A stretch of DNA of 64,000 nucleotides from the NCBI GenBank assembly GCA_010356995.1, contig ML996690.1, positions 1,210,217 to 1,274,216 on the forward strand, given 5' to 3'. The DNA comes from Trichodelitschia bisporula. Its lineage: Eukaryota; Ascomycota; Dothideomycetes; Phaeotrichales; Phaeotrichaceae. Positions within the stretch are counted from its first letter, which is position 1. Every line of letters begins with the position of its first letter. The position numbers were made by a program, and so were the translations under genes. This document shows positions 11,471 through 23,135 of the stretch, piece after piece. Under the pieces are notes generated by a model, which searched no databases, was not told the origin of the DNA, and worked only from the letters and a program-made list of their open reading frames with translations.

Positions 11471-11830
11471 TTTGGTGGTGGTGTAGTGACGGGAAGAGTG
11501 GAAGCTTGAAGTATCTCCTTGTGTATTGAGTGCGATTTGTCGTGATGCGGGGATTCTCTCGCCGCAAGTAGGGGTTGCGGTCCGATCAGCGCCAAGGCAG
11601 GTGGCAGGGGATTTGGTCACAGCTAGGGCGAGCTTCACGAAGCTCTTCTACATCTTCAAGGCTCCAGCATCATCCGCAGCACCTATCTCCCAGGTCGATA
11701 CGAAGAATTGCCGGTAGTCGCAAAATAATCCAGTACTCCCGCTCTCCCGCTCTCCCCGTAATTCGACTGCGCCTCGTCTCCGACCGGCACTCCACGGCCA
11801 CCCCGTGCCCGCGCCCGAGCCGTACTCACA
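11471..11830. promoter_or_regulatory. Divergent spacer, 360 bp
   Basis: It lies between two outward-facing start codons (the unknown gene and CFIm25) and presumably serves both as promoter. No particular element stands out. Confidence 0.4.
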
Positions 11831-12788
11831 ATGTCGACCATTCCCCTGAACCTCCTCAAAAGCTCGAATCCGTGAGTACTCTACATGCTATAGAAGTCAG
11901 GCCAGAGCCCTCGCGCTGATGGACCCAGTCCCATCATCCCCCTCCCCTTCGACGCGAACCAGCCACCAACCATCCGCCTCTACCCCTTCAGCAGAAACGA
12001 GATCAGCACCAAAGCGCAACAACCAGAAGAAGATGCATCCGTCGAAGAGCGCCTCTTACGTCTAAAGAACCACTACGAACAGCATGGCATGCGCCGCTTC
12101 TGCGAAGGCGTCATGCTCTGCCACGAACACAACCACCCGCACGTCATGCTGCTGCAGATCGCGAATTCGTTTCACAAGCTGTACGGCCACAAAATTCCCT
12201 GACGAAGAGCGTTGCTGATGAGTGACAGACCCGGAGGCTGGCTGCGACACGACGAGCCCGAGATCGAAGGCTTCCAGCGCGTGCTAGATGAGCTGTTCGA
12301 GCCGGAGGGCACGCAGACCAGCACCAAGAAGTGGGAAATCGGCGACACGCTCGGCCAATGGTGGCGGCCTAACTTCGAGACGTCCCTGTACCCATATCTG
12401 CCGGTGCACGTCACGCGACCCAAGGAGTGCAAGAAGATGTACATCATCCCACTGCCGCAGCAAAGTACGACTCCCAACCTTGTCCCGAGCCATTACTGAT
12501 ATCCGAGCAGAAGTCATTGCCGTGCCTAAGAACCTCAAGTTCCTAGCGATCCCTTTTTACGAGCTCTACGAGAACGCACAAGCCTACGGGCCGCAATTGG
12601 CTGCGCTGCCGCACTATCTTGCGCGGTACAACTTCGAATATGTGGATGAGCATGGCAATGTCGTTGCCATGACGCCGGCGGGCATGCCCTCGTCGTCGCC
12701 CCCTGAGCGGAACAACCAGGATCAGAATATGGCTGATGCTGGGCAAGGCCAAGATGATCAAGGTACCAACGGAGCTAACCAGGCGTAG
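11831..12788 (+). CDS. Cleavage factor Im 25 kDa subunit (NUDT21/CPSF5-like)
   Basis: Four exons: 11831-11871, 11929-12180, 12229-12464, 12511-12788, giving 268 residues. This Nudix-fold protein binds UGUA in pre-mRNA and directs poly(A) site choice in the nucleus. Family hallmarks are clear: IRLYPFSRN, YEQHGMRRFCEGVMLCHEHN, HVMLLQIANSFHKLPGGWL restored across intron 2, GQWWRPNFETSLYPYLPVHV, RPKECKKMYIIPLP, then KVIAVPKNLKFLAIPFYELY and the terminal YGPQLAALPHYLARYNFEY. The Nudix box is degenerate, as usual for this RNA-binding, non-hydrolysing member. The Gln/Asn-rich tail of about 45 residues is an extension. Budding yeast lacks this subunit while filamentous fungi keep it. Confidence 0.94.
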
Positions 12789-13447
12789 GAATCGGGATGA
12801 TAATTTTTACGGGGTGTTGCGTCTGCCGCGCGGGTCCACTCGTGGGCGAGCTAGGAAATGAGCTTCATGGAGAGAGAAACGGAGAGAGAAATGGAAGAAC
12901 TGGAGAATGATGAGGGAGATGCCCGGACGTTGGGGCTATCAGGTCTGGGCTTCTCTCTGAGTTCCGCCTAACATAGGTGCATATTCATACCGGGGGAGTA
13001 GGTTTGTGGGAGGAGGAAGAGGCTTCGGATTGAATAAGGAATCAATCGTTCCACTGTCCGTGCAATTGGCGTTAAAAACGTGATATGAAAGCATCCATGC
13101 AGACCAGAAACTGCATTCTGTAGTCCGCTAGTTCTACGGAGGTAGCCTAAGTGCTATAAGCAAATATTCGGGCGCAACTATCAACGCGTCTCTATGCAGC
13201 CGTGGCAGCTCCGCCGCATAACGTGCCAACCGCCCGCAAAACCATGGCGCCTACCCCGCGCTTCAACCCCGCTTAGCCCGCTTCAAGCTCGCGCATGCTG
13301 ATCGTCACAAGTATCCAAGCTCGGCATCCTCGGATATTCAAAGGCTCATATTCGATACCATCCCCACCATGGCAGTAAGCACCGTCGCCGTCCCACTCCC
13401 CCCTCCTCGTCCCCGATCTCCCTCAAACCACCTCCCTCACATCCATC
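12789..13447. other. Spacer, 660 bp
   Basis: Contains the 3' flank of CFIm25 and the promoter of the thiolase-like gene. An ATG at 13369 opens a frame that is out of phase with the gene and has no splice acceptor before the real start, so it is not used as the start here. Confidence 0.5.
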
Positions 13448-15352
13448 ATGCCCCACGAAATCCCCGTCGTAATCGGCGTCGGCGACTACATCAACCGTTC
13501 CCTAAAAACCGAAGACGCAATCGAGCCCCTCGAGCTCATCCTCCGCGCCATCCGCAATGCCATTGCAGACACAAGCTTATCCCCAGCAATGGCGGAAGAG
13601 CTACAGGACCGAATCGACAGCATCGACGTCGTGGCCTCGTGGACATGGCCCTACGACGATCTGCCCGGCCTGGTAGCTGCTGCACTCGGCACGAAGCTGC
13701 AGCACAAGGCGTACAGCGCGCATGGGGGGAATCAGCCTGTGAAAATGTTCGATTGTGCGGCGAGGCGGATCGCGCTGGGCGAGAGTAGGGTTGCGGTTGT
13801 GACGGGGGGGGAGGCTTTGGCTTCGTGTATGTGAGTAATGACGAGTGTGTGAGGATGGGGCTGAGATGGGGTTGGCAGTGGTTGCATGCGCTGCGGCGAA
13901 GAAACTCCCGCCGCCGGGATGGACGAAGCCCGCGAAGAGGGTTGAGAGTGTCTTCTCGCCGACTACCCGTGACTTGGGGGATAGTATGCTTGCGGTTACC
14001 CGTTGTAAGGCGCTTGCTGATGCTGGGTAGATCTTGGGGCTGTACATTCCATTGGTGCTCCTATCCATCTTTACCCGCTGTATGAGAATGGATTCCGCGC
14101 GTCCAGGAAGCAGTCAATCGAGGAGAACAATGCCGAATCCGCCCAACTGTACGCCGAGTTTGCCAAAGTGGCGGAGAAGAACCCTATGGCGTGGAACTAT
14201 GGAAGGCCCGCGGTCACGGCCGATGAGATTGGCACTGTGTCCAAAAAGAACCGAATGATTTGCTTTCCCTGTATGCGGTTTGCGTTCTGGCTAAGAAGAA
14301 ACGCTAACGTCTGTGCAGACCCTCTCCTGATGAACGCCTTCAACAACGTTAACATAGCCGGAGCCTGCCTGTTGACGAGCGAGACCTTCGCGAAGGAGCT
14401 CGGCGTGCCAAAAGCCCGCTGGATATATCCTCTCGGGGGTGCCGGTACCCAAGATAGTGGCAACTGTGAGTTAAAACAGGTATCAACAAGTGTCCTCGAC
14501 TAACTAATCTGTGTTCAAGTCTGGGAGCGGCCCAATTACCACTCCAGCCCGTGTATATCCCGTTCGCTCGACGCCGGATTACAAGTCTCAGGCCTGAGCA
14601 AGGATCAGATCGACCTGTTCGACTTCTACTCGTATGTGCCCTGCCGACATCCATCGTGGACGAGACTAACGATTGTAGTTGCTTCCCCATTGTCCCAAAA
14701 CTCGCCTGTGACCACCTCGGCCTCCCCATGACCAAGCCCCTCAAGCCAATTACCCTCCTCGGGGGCCTCACTTCCTTCGGGGGTGCAGGGAACAACTACT
14801 CCATGCACGTAAGACACTCCCCGATTCATGCTTCACTCCCTCACGCGATGCAGGCACTCATAGAAATGGTACGCGAGCTCCGACAAAGCGAAGGCAAGAA
14901 CGGCCTCGTCCTCGCCAACGGCGGCTGGGTGACATACCAGCACGTTGTGTGTCTGTCGTCTGCTCCGCGCCGAGACGGGTCGGCGTATCCGGTGGAAGAC
15001 GTCTTGCCGGAGCTGATTACTGATGTTCCGGTGCCGGAGGTGGAGGTGAGCCCTGAGGGCGAGGCGGTGGTTGAGGTAAACTCGTCCCCTTGAATCGAGG
15101 CGCGGGTGGTTGCTAACTGAGCAGACGTATACTGTCGAGTTTGGCCGCGACGGGAAGCCGGAGCGGGGACATGTGGTGGGCCGGTTGAAGAGCAATGGGA
15201 AGCGGTTTTTGGCAAACCATGCTGATGGGGAGACGCTGGCGCAGCTGGCGAGTGGGACTAGGGAGCCCATCGGAAGGTCTGGCTGGGTGAAGGGCGACAG
15301 CAAGGTCAAGGGGAGGAACCTCTTTACGGTCGGAAGTGGCCAGAAACTGTGA
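13448..15352 (+). CDS. Thiolase-like protein type 1 (acetyl-CoA acetyltransferase family)
   Basis: Eight exons: 13448-13826, 13879-13983, 14031-14270, 14319-14465, 14520-14631, 14679-14808, 14854-15075, 15125-15352, giving 520 residues with every junction in phase. The N-terminal half shows thiolase-fold motifs: IPVVIGVGDYINR, YSAHGGNQPV, VAVVTGGEALASL (across intron 1), and LGAVHSIGAPIHLYPLYENG (across intron 2). The C-terminal half has GGAGTQDSGNFWERPNYHSS, FDFYSCFPIVPKLACDHLGL and GGLTSFGGAGNNYSMH. The last ~80 residues, TYTVEFGRDG to NLFTV, match the extra C-terminal domain of thiolase-like type 1 proteins. The Cys in SCFPIVPK and His in NYSMH sit where thiolase nucleophilic residues are expected. 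The substrate is unknown; acyl-CoA handling in a peroxisome or the cytosol is the family expectation. Confidence 0.93.
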
Positions 15353-15461
15353 TACGCAGGAAGCCATGGCCAAGTTAGTGGCATTATATGCGAACGAACC
15401 CAATGTACAGCAACCGAACATGAAAAATCCGAGGTGTATCCGTCTTACAACCCGCGCCATC

Positions 15462-16341
15462 CTACAGCTTCGCCTTCTCCCTCCTCTCCCGTTCCTCCCA
15501 CTCCCCAACCAACCGCTTATTCCTAACCAACGCCCACCCCGCCGCCGCCACCCCGACGGGGGGCACAAGCAAACACAACCACGTCCACCAAAGCGGACTC
15601 CGGGCATACACCTCGCGCATAACCCTCTCCACCTCCCCCCTCAACGCCTCCCTGTCCCCATCATTCCACACCACAACCCCGCTCTCACCCCTCGCCAGCG
15701 CCCGCCTCGCCTTATCCCTCACATCCCCCTGACTCAACACCCTATTCCTTGCATCCTCCTCACTGAGATGCGGATCGCGCTCGCGCAGCCGCTGCATTTG
15801 GACTGCGGGATCGGAAACCGCGACCACGGCCACGGTTCCCACGTAGCGCTCCCAGCCGGACTCGAACAGGAGTGGGATGTCGAGGACAACGGCGCGGTGC
15901 CCGGTGACGAAGTAATAGAACTACACCCATTACATTAGCCAAACCCAACCCAACGCAGGGCCACCCTACCATAAGTTTCCACATCTCCCTCCTGACTGCC
16001 GGATGCACAATCCCATTCAACACCTTCCTATCCCTCCCCCTCTCCTCCCCCTCCCCAAACACGCGCCGTCCCAGCGCAGGTCTATTCAACGGTCTCCCTC
16101 TCCCATCCTTCCCATCTTCCCTTCCTCCACACGCCGGATCACTAGCCGGGAGAAGCAGGTCCGGCGTGCTCGGTCCAAAGTACTTGACTATCGCATTGTA
16201 GCCACTCGTGCCGGGCTCGACGACCTGGCGCGCGATGACGTCGGCGTCGATGATGGGAAGGGAGTACGGCGGGGCGCGGAGGAGGTTGCTAACTGTGGAT
16301 TTGCCCGTGGCGATGGAGCCGGTTAGGCCGAGGAGGAGCAT
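15462..16341 (-). CDS. Dephospho-CoA kinase
   Basis: Two exons: 16341-15970 and 15920-15462, giving 276 residues. It phosphorylates dephospho-CoA in the last step of coenzyme A synthesis. The P-loop GLTGSIATGKS follows the start directly, then DADVIARQVVEPG and LNGIVHPAVRREM, and, after the 49-nt intron, FYYFVTGHRAVVLDIPLLFE. The C-terminal extension has one hydrophobic helix (TWLCLLVPPVGVAAAGWALV) followed by a charged tail; fungal members often have this, suggesting membrane attachment of the enzyme. It faces the thiolase-like gene tail to tail, with 109 bases between stops. A Gly/Asp/Arg-rich insert of about 30 residues follows the CoA-binding part. Confidence 0.93.
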
Positions 16342-16704
16342 TGTTGCGGATTTCAGGGATGGATTTGGGGGTGGGGGGTTACATTGTTGTGCTTTGGGTG
16401 GTGAGCGGGTCTTTATGATGGGGTGGGGTGACTTGCGCAAGGGTTGCGGGGCGGGATGGGGTGGGGCTGCCGAGGGTGTACCCGTTGTGGCTGGGGTTAG
16501 CCGGGGGTGACGGCGACACCGTTGTTTACCCGTTGCTCGGCGGTTGATGCTGCCGACGTTAAGGCCGACATCATGATCAGACAAGTCCCACGCATCTCGC
16601 ATCACGGTGAGTAGCGCTTCCTCAGCGACGTCATTCCAGATTCAAAAAAGCCCAAGATCTCTAACAGAACTTATAGACGCCTAAATGACCCGCGGGCCAT
16701 CCCC
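16342..16704. other. Spacer, 363 bp
   Basis: Promoter side of the dephospho-CoA kinase and 3' flank of the chitinase gene. No other signal was seen. Confidence 0.5.
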
Positions 16705-19700
16705 TCAGCGCAACCCAGCCAAGCTAATATCCATAATCACAGCCTCATAAGCCAACGACATACACGTGATATAAATGCCCCGCTCCACACCATTCATCTG
16801 GTTCGAGGGCGGGAGGCGCCCAATTATTTCGCTCGTGTACCTCTGAACGAAGGCCTGTGAGCTAGACTTCATCTGTGTAAAGGCAGAGCGTATCCACATG
16901 TCCCACGACGCGACCAGCTGGATCGGTCTCATAGGAAAGCGATTATTCCACTCGGTCTCGATGAGCTGCAGCTGGTCGCGGACTCTATTGCAAATGTCCA
17001 TGGCCTTGGGTCGGACGCTCGGATGCGTGTAATACGAGTATACCACCAGTACCTCAACGACAGTCAGTACTTGTCGGAATGGTCTAGGGTCGACTTACGT
17101 CTCGCATTGCCGATAGTGCATCCTGCCACTCATGCTTATCGAGATATCCCTTCATGACGTTCTCAGCGGTTGGAGCAACGTTTCCTCGCCACATCTACAC
17201 CCATCAGTATGCTGTCTGAGCAGGAGTAAAAGACATACGCGGCTCTTGAGTTCGTTCAGCCCCTGCCGGAGGAAAACTAGGTTCACGCGATTTGTTGAAC
17301 TCCCCAGAGCGTCATACAGGCGGTCCGAAGGCTGGCGGAGGTACTGTGTGCGACTTCCGGGGGAGGACGGTGCCGGCGGGGTGGTTATAGGTAACCAATT
17401 TTTGGTACCGAGAGCCTGATCCACGAAGCTACAGTCTAGTTTGTTCAATGGCAGTGGGCTTCCCATTGCATCTTTGCCTTGCGAGATATCGTTGAAGAAC
17501 CGCACGATGGTGTTCAGCTCGATGATATGCTCGACTGTGGGCATTAGTCACATTCTGACATGGAACAACGGTGCGTAGACCCACCCCCAAAGCCCTTTCC
17601 GTCCTTCGTTTCCGTTTTCTTGATATTTACGTTTTCACAGTCGAGGATCTGCTCGAAGTCGAAGGCACTTTTGAATAGCTCTGGCTCCCGAATCTTTAAG
17701 TTGGTGTCTGCGGCCTGTGGATATGGGCGGGACTTGATAACCTTTTGTACGCTGCCGCATATGAAGGTAAACGGGCGCGGAGACCCAACAAGCGGACTGG
17801 AGATATCCCTTGGTGAAAGGCTCCTAGACCGTCCATCAGTAAGAGAATAATCACCACTCAGAGTTTCCTACCGAGTATCATTGGCCGCAGACCATAGCCT
17901 GCGTTCGGCCACTCCATCCGGATCGAATGGCTCCCCCGACGGCGGATCATAGGGACAGCCCTCTCTGTCACAAAGGTCCCGATCGCAATCCAGCGGGTAA
18001 TGCTGTTTCCGACGCTCCTCATTATTGCGCGCGTCTCTCTGTCCTTGTTCGATCCATTTAACCAGATTGTTCGTCAGGTACATATTGCAGATGAGCTGGT
18101 TAGCCGCCTGGTTTGCATTGCGCACAGCAACCTGCCAATCGGGAAGCACGGGGCGAATATGCTCGATCTGAAGATTTGGGTACTGGTCCCGGACGATCAT
18201 GTCCCATCTCTCCGCCTGCCGCGCCTGTTGCGCGTTGAATGGTCCCGCGACTCTAAGCTGCATGATGAGTTGTCCCAGCCAACTCACAAGGAATCGAACA
18301 TGGTGATAATTCGGTCTCGGGGGTTGAAGCAAGGAAGAATATGCGTTCGGCTGGAGCAATCCCGCGGAGCCCTCCAGGCTGCGCCGAACCCTTGGGATGG
18401 GCCCAACTCCCGGTAGTCCTCCAAAAAGGTCGTCCGTCGGCATCGAGCCGAAATTCGAACCCGGGCCTTGGAAAGGGTTGCTCACGAAGGGGCTCGGGCA
18501 GATTGGATTCTTCATGAACTCTCTCAAGGACTCCTCGAGCTCTCCTAAGGTCTTGTCCTCGACCAGCACCAAGTTCTTGACGCTCACTTTGCAGCAGTTA
18601 GCCTTTGCGCCTTTGTCGCAAATGGACACGCTCATGCGAATCCGATCTCCCGGACACCCCGGTTTACAGGCGCCCTTCTTTTTCGGATTGGGGCCAATGT
18701 CCCGGAACCATTCGCAGCTCTCCACTCTCGTACCCTCCGCCTTGGTGTCGCAGCACAGGGGAGGCGGGCGGTTTTGAAAGTCATCGAAAACCATATGGCA
18801 ATTATCCGTTTCCTTCAGGAGCGAGTATCCAAACTGGTGATCCTGGGGCGCTTTGCACTTGGGGTCTTTTTCGCAATGAGACACTGACCCGAGTCCACAG
18901 GTGCCGTAAACAGCAACAGCTCTGTTCCCTGAGCAGCAGGCCGACTGGTAAGAGTCTCCTTTACAGTACTCGGCGTTTCTCCCAACTTCGAACATATCTT
19001 TTGGACACCCGGGTTTGCACTTTCCTTAAGGGCTTGTTAGCAAGTGCCTTGCAAGATTGTTTGGAAGAGAAAGACACACCGTTGCGATGTTCATACCTGC
19101 ATAACGTCAGCAGAGTCCAACAGAGAACTTAGGGGGAAGCTCACCATCCACACGTCGGCATCTCCTGACTTTCGGGACAGCAGAAGCTGGCGGGACTTAT
19201 CCCCTCGCAGCCAGTCCCATCAAGCATCCATTCCGGCCCCTTTTTATTGCGCGCGCCTTTGTCTTTGCGCTCCATAAGTCTGAATCCCGAAGGACACCCT
19301 AAGAGGTGAAATGGTTAATGGGACACCGAAAGCTTCCAACTGGAAAAGGGGCTCTCACCTTCTCCGCAGTTCGTCCACCGGCATTGCGGCATATCAACCA
19401 GCTGCCTATACTTGCTCGGATCTTTGTCCTTCAATGCCTCCGTCGACGATCTCCCCGCCGCCCGCCCAACGGCCCTGGAAAACCGACCATCTTCCATATC
19501 GTGCGTGATCGCCCACACCATGAGGCCGCCGAGACACTGGCCGCGCGCAAACTCGGCTTTCATCTCTATCGTCTGCTGATCATCGTACGCAACCCACTGG
19601 TCGTCCCAGGATATAACCTTAACCGCCTCATCGCGGTACAGCTGCGGTTTCAGATTCTTGCTCTTAACCGTGTCCATAATCTCGGATATAGTGAGGATGC

Positions 19701-20977
19701 CGGCTTCACGACTGCACCGACCTGGGTTTCCGGCGGCTTTGAATTTGCACCCGGGCGTTAGGCAGCTGGAAGACGTAGCGGTGAAAGCCCGGCCGTAGAA
19801 GCCGAGGCCGAGGACGACTTGGTCTGGCTTGATGTCGTTTCTCCACAGGAGGTCTAGAGCGGTTTGGATCTCGGTCAGATTCGAATGGGCATTGAGCCAA
19901 GGGCCTGTCCACTTGTTGTCGCGGTCCCAGAGGCCGTGCATGTCGTAGCTCATAAGGTTGAAGAACTCAACGTTTGGCTGGAGCTTCTTGATGTCGAAGT
20001 GCTGCAGGTACCAGTACGAGGCCGGCAAGCTGCGTTTCTTAGCTGCTGTCTCTGTGTACTGGAGGATACTTACGTGATACTCAGGCCGGACCTTCCTGCT
20101 GTTTTCAGGGTATCCATGAGGTTTGATATGAACTTGGTGAAGTTGTCGAAGTCCTCCGGACGCCCTCCGCGGTCGTCGGCTGCCGGATACTCCCAATCGT
20201 AATCAACGCCTGTCCTCGGTTAGTCCGGTCTCGCCAGTACGAATCCGCTCCCCACGCTAACTCACCATCAAAATTGAACGCAGACAGAAACGCAACCAAC
20301 GACTTAAAAAAAGTACGCTGATTAACATAACTCCCCGCAATATCAGAGAATGTCGACCTCGTCGGCCCCGGATCATTAAACGCCCACCCGCCCAACGCCA
20401 GATAAACCTTCAAATCCGGATCAAACTCCTTCAACTGCGCAATCCGCTTATACAAATCCACATCCTCTGTATTCGCCGGGCGCACCTGAAAACTCCCCGG
20501 CTCAATCGTCGCAAACGCAATATTGATATGCGTGTACACGCCGCGCGGAATACTCTCCGGCATGAACTTATCACACGGCCGCCGCGGTCCCCACGTCTCA
20601 TAATAGCCGACCACGCGCGCCATTGACCCACTCGATTTCGCATCGCAGCTCGGGCGCTGGATCTTCACATCGCCGCAGAACTCGGAAGTCGTGCCGCAGA
20701 AGCCGAATTTGGAGCAGCACACATTCAGTGGGCAGGAGTCTTTCTCCGAGTATCCGAGCGGCCAGGTGTCGGCCCTGCATTCGGACTTGACTTCGCAGTT
20801 TGCGACGCAGACTTCTGTGGCGCAGAAGTCGGGCCCGTAGCCGCAGTAGCCGAATTTACTGCAGCAGCCTTTGGGGCAGGGGTTAGATTTGGAGCAGTCC
20901 TGGCTGGCGGCGAGGGTGAAGAAGGTGAAATATACGAGGGACAAGAGGCAGCTGCCCGGGGGTGAGGCGAACCGCAT
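16705..20977 (-). CDS. GH18 chitinase, subgroup C, killer-toxin alpha/beta-like, with two CBM18 domains
   Basis: Ten exons: 20977-20266, 20209-20074, 20029-19359, 19298-19145, 19096-19080 (17 nt), 19024-17872, 17823-17585, 17534-17239, 17194-17099, 17052-16705, giving 1273 residues, all in phase. Order: signal peptide (..FTLAASQ), two chitin-binding type-1 modules (CCSKFGYCGYGPDFC, CCSKFGFCGTTSEFC), a GH18 barrel starting RVVGYYETWGPRRPC, and the catalytic DGVDYDWEYP rebuilt across intron 1 with Glu244 as the acid. Later barrel motifs are FFNLMSYDMHG and GLGFYGRAFT. The second half is Cys-rich to about residue 700, then a long helical tail without recognised domains. This layout is that of fungal subgroup-C chitinases, related to the alpha/beta chain of the Kluyveromyces lactis toxin. 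Likely secreted or wall-bound, attacking chitin of other fungi or remodelling its own wall. A LysM gene diverges from it. Confidence 0.92.
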
Positions 20978-21620
20978 GGCTACGCTGATCGACCCGGCAA
21001 GGCTCGGAATGGCGGGTTCGAAGGTTTCTCAGCAGCGAACTCTCCCAGTTCCAAAATGCCGCCAGACGAGGCTGAGGGGGTTATTTGGACCATGGCTGCT
21101 TGTGCAGTTCAGAACTGCAAAGTGAAAAACTAAGCGATGTTCCCAATAGGTTCATTCATTGCGCATCTACGCAGCCTCGAGGGTGGGAATCCTTCGCGAT
21201 CCTGCAAATATCGAGCCGCATTGTAGGATGCTGCAGCAAGTACCCGTCAATCTATATCCTTGGTTGTTAATACTTCTCGAAGACTGACCTGCAGATCAGG
21301 TACAATCTCGCCCCTCGAGATCCTTTTGTCCAAAATCCTGCAATTGAAAGTCTAGATGTATTCCACTTATTATGAGTCCCTGAGTGGTGCAGTAGACCAA
21401 ATGCACTTGCCGAAAGGAAGCGGGGTCGGCATTTGAGGCCGAGGCACAGGTTGAATCAAAGTTTAGGACCCGAAGGATCGTAATTGGTTAGCTTCCATCC
21501 CTGCAAGGCTGAAGCACAATATGAGCGTTCGGAGAGCCTAGCCGGACGACTGTTCCCGCGCTTTTGAGCCTTCTCTCGCTCATTTCTTCCAGGTCCTCAA
21601 TTCCGCCTCTCATCAGCACG
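20978..21620. promoter_or_regulatory. Divergent spacer between chitinase and LysM gene
   Basis: A 643-bp region between outward-facing starts; a shared promoter is plausible. No coding frame or strong motif was seen. Confidence 0.45.
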
Positions 21621-22804
21621 ATGATGGGTCACTGGAGCCTCGCTTTGTCCCTCTGGATTGTAGCTGTAGCTGCCAGCTCTGTACGCCGGAGCGTCAACAA
21701 TGGTACCGCACTCTGGAACAGCACCACACTCACCAACAGCACCGTCAACGGCAGCCTCACCGGCGAAGCCCGCTACCGCTTTGCCTACGACAACGCGGCA
21801 CCCAGATTCCAGGCCTTCTTCCCCGAAGATCTCGCGGACTCGCGCCTCTCAACCAACTGCCGGGCCGCCTTGACCATGAACCTCCCCTGCCATGCCCGCG
21901 TCGGTAAATTCGCGATCCTCCAGTACCGCGACACGCTCCCCAGCACCCAGCTAACTACCGCCATCTGCGCCGCGGAATGCAGCAGCGCCCTGGGACAGTG
22001 GTTCCATTCTGTGGAAGACGCTTGCAAGGGCGAGACGTGGGCCGGTGAGCCGCCGACGCTGATTCCTGGGCGCATGTGGCAGGGTTGGAATGAGAGTTGT
22101 ATTTTTGAGCCGAGGACGGGGAAGAATTGCAATGATGTCATTGACGGGTACTCGGACTATGAGAACGTTGAGGCGATGGACAAGGTGAGCTGCTCCATCC
22201 CGGGAAGGCCGGGCTAATGCGGTTGTAGGAACACCTCTGCTCGTACTGCTGGGTGCGCCGGCACGAAGCCATGCGCTCGCCCTACGGGATGTACGACGCG
22301 TACTACGCGCACGTCATGGAGGTGATCAACGCGAAATGCGGACTGTCCAAACCGACCTCCATCCCTTCCCCACTCATCGCCACCCCAGCGCCCAAATCCG
22401 CCTTCTGCGCCACGGCCACGTTTTACACCACCGTAGCGGGCGACTCATGCAGCTCGATTGGCCTGGCGAAGAACGTATCCTCCAGTGAGTTGAAGATGGC
22501 AAATCCGGACATCCTTCGGGAGTGCGAGGGCATTCCCGCAGGGAAGAGACTTTGCTTGCCGTATCCTTGCAAAGTGGTTAGTGTGGGCCCGAGTGATTCG
22601 TGCATGGGGATTGAGCTGAAGAATGATTTTCTCTATGGGACGCTGGTTAAGAATAATCCGTGGCTGGACTGGGGGTGCACCAATTTGCAGAGCGGAGTCA
22701 AGAACATGGGGAATGTCCTTTGCGTCACGCCGGCTGCGGGAACTGTCAATTTGACGGTCCCGGGCTTGGTGCTGCAGCCTGGGTCTGGCGGGCGGGGTGG
22801 TTAG
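21621..22804 (+). CDS. Secreted LysM-domain protein
   Basis: Two exons: 21621-22184 and 22229-22804, giving 379 residues. The start MMGHWSLALSLWIVAVAAS is a signal peptide; upstream in-frame codons offer no ATG. Residues ~25-235 are Cys-rich without a named domain (CRAALTMNLPCHARVG, LCSYCWVRRHEAMRSPYG). Two LysM-like modules follow: one at about 243-297 (FYTTVAGDSCSSIG .. ANPDI .. IPAGKRLCLPYPC) and a weaker one at about 300-350 (VVSVGPSDSCMGIE .. NNPWLDWGCTNL .. GNVLCV). LysM binds chitin or related glycans. It shares the promoter region with the chitinase, a pairing described for subgroup-C chitinases in other ascomycetes. The C-terminus is short and Gly rich; no GPI signal is obvious. Confidence 0.87.
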
Positions 22805-23135
22805 GTGTACTGTAGAATCAGCTGGTTCTCTCATAATGGAGGTATGGGCTTGACATGTGCAAAAGGCTACAGTTTGAAGTGAAGAGCTTAATGAAAGAGA
22901 ACAGAAGAAGGTAGTTAAGAGGCCCTCGAGACAAAGTACACGATGTGGCAAAAGTCCTCCAATGTTCCTTTCTCCCTTCGTGAGTACATTACATCATATT
23001 CCTTCCTGCACAGCAACGCTCTTTCCTAGTCTACATTATCTCCAGCCTACGAGCTTCAAGAATCCATTGCTTCTGAACTCTTATGGCGCATTGAACACCC
23101 GCAAAACATCTAAAGAAACCTCCTTCAACCCCACC
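22805..23135. other. Spacer between convergent LysM genes
   Basis: A 331-bp tail-to-tail spacer; nothing recognised beyond presumed 3' untranslated sequence. Confidence 0.5.

Noticed and set aside
13369-13788. ATG at 13369 as first exon of the thiolase-like gene
   Set aside because: Out of phase with the gene, and no AG acceptor lies between it and the well-fitting start at 13448.
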